A stretch of 64,000 bases of DNA from Cubamyces lactineus. Taxonomy: Eukaryota; Basidiomycota; Agaricomycetes; Polyporales; Polyporaceae. Position numbers and translations under genes: made by a program. The DNA is taken from assembly GCA_022376465.1 (NCBI GenBank), contig JACDTU010000009.1, forward strand, positions 868,001 to 932,000, in the 5' to 3' direction. Below, one piece after another: positions 63,814 to 64,000 of the stretch (position 1 is its first letter; the number at the start of each line of letters is the position of its first letter). Under the pieces are notes generated by a model. That model worked only from the letters and a program-made list of their open reading frames with translations. It did not search any database and had not been told where the DNA came from.

Positions 63814-64000
63814 GAACGAGCGACGCTGGTTTACAGATGTTATGGGGTTGTTGTCGATGGAGGATGTCGATGATGGGTCAGACTATGGAGTCACGGTCGT
63901 CGAAAGTTCAAGTGCGCACCGACGGGCGCTCAAATCTGCCATCGTGCTGCGCCATGAGGCCTGAGCCTGAGGACTCGGAGGTCTTTTTGGCTCATGGACG
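63814..64000. other. Upstream region of BTB gene 5, to window edge
   Basis: About 190 bases; presumably promoter. A short direct repeat (gatgtcgatgatg) near 63865; no further feature. Confidence 0.3.

Overview
This window is nuclear DNA of a filamentous basidiomycete, most likely an agaricomycete of polypore type. Genes carry several short GT-AG introns of about 50-70 bases, coding sequence is GC-rich, and tRNA-Pro genes carry 10-11 base introns. The families present (GPI-anchored chitin deacetylase, aryl-alcohol-oxidase-like GMC enzyme, double-BTB proteins, chromodomain Gypsy element) are typical of wood-decay mushrooms. The species assignment is inference.

Layout. 1-13.2 kb holds housekeeping genes: a Sec1/Munc18 protein cut by the left edge, a chitin deacetylase, an EI24/RRT8-type membrane protein, a DnaJ-X co-chaperone, an unknown protein and a ubiquitin-like/WLM metalloprotease. 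13.4-16.9 kb holds four tRNA genes (two Arg, one Val, one Pro) and a secreted Thr/Pro-rich repeat protein. 17.1-21.0 kb is a TPR subunit of TFIIIC. 22.6-31.2 kb has a kinase-domain protein, an unknown gene, a GMC oxidoreductase, NAD(P)HX dehydratase and a second tRNA-Pro. 31.8-33.9 kb has two tandem genes of an unrecognised family that are paralogous to each other. 34.6-63.8 kb is a cluster of five double-BTB genes interrupted by two LTR retrotransposons (36.6-51.3 kb) and by an HMG-CoA synthase gene (58.1-59.9 kb).

The retrotransposons are the most unusual part. A Copia element (36634-42954) has LTRs that look identical by eye, a CCGAT target duplication and an intact polyprotein. Its primer site matches the anticodon region of initiator tRNA-Met, so a half-tRNA primer is likely. 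Its LTR has an internal duplication in which one copy looks like the spliced form of the other. Nineteen bases downstream lies a chromodomain Gypsy element (42979-51294) with GACTC target duplications. It has an 11-base self-priming signal of Tf1/sushi type and a -1 frameshift site at the gag/pol boundary. Between pol and the 3' LTR it carries a complete antisense, intron-containing gene for a Zn2Cys6 protein with its own TATA box. That antisense passenger gene is the best candidate in this window for an undescribed system.

Exon boundaries were read by eye from GT/AG sites and reading frame. Where I give exact joins the frame closes; elsewhere the gene span is reliable but the internal introns are approximate.
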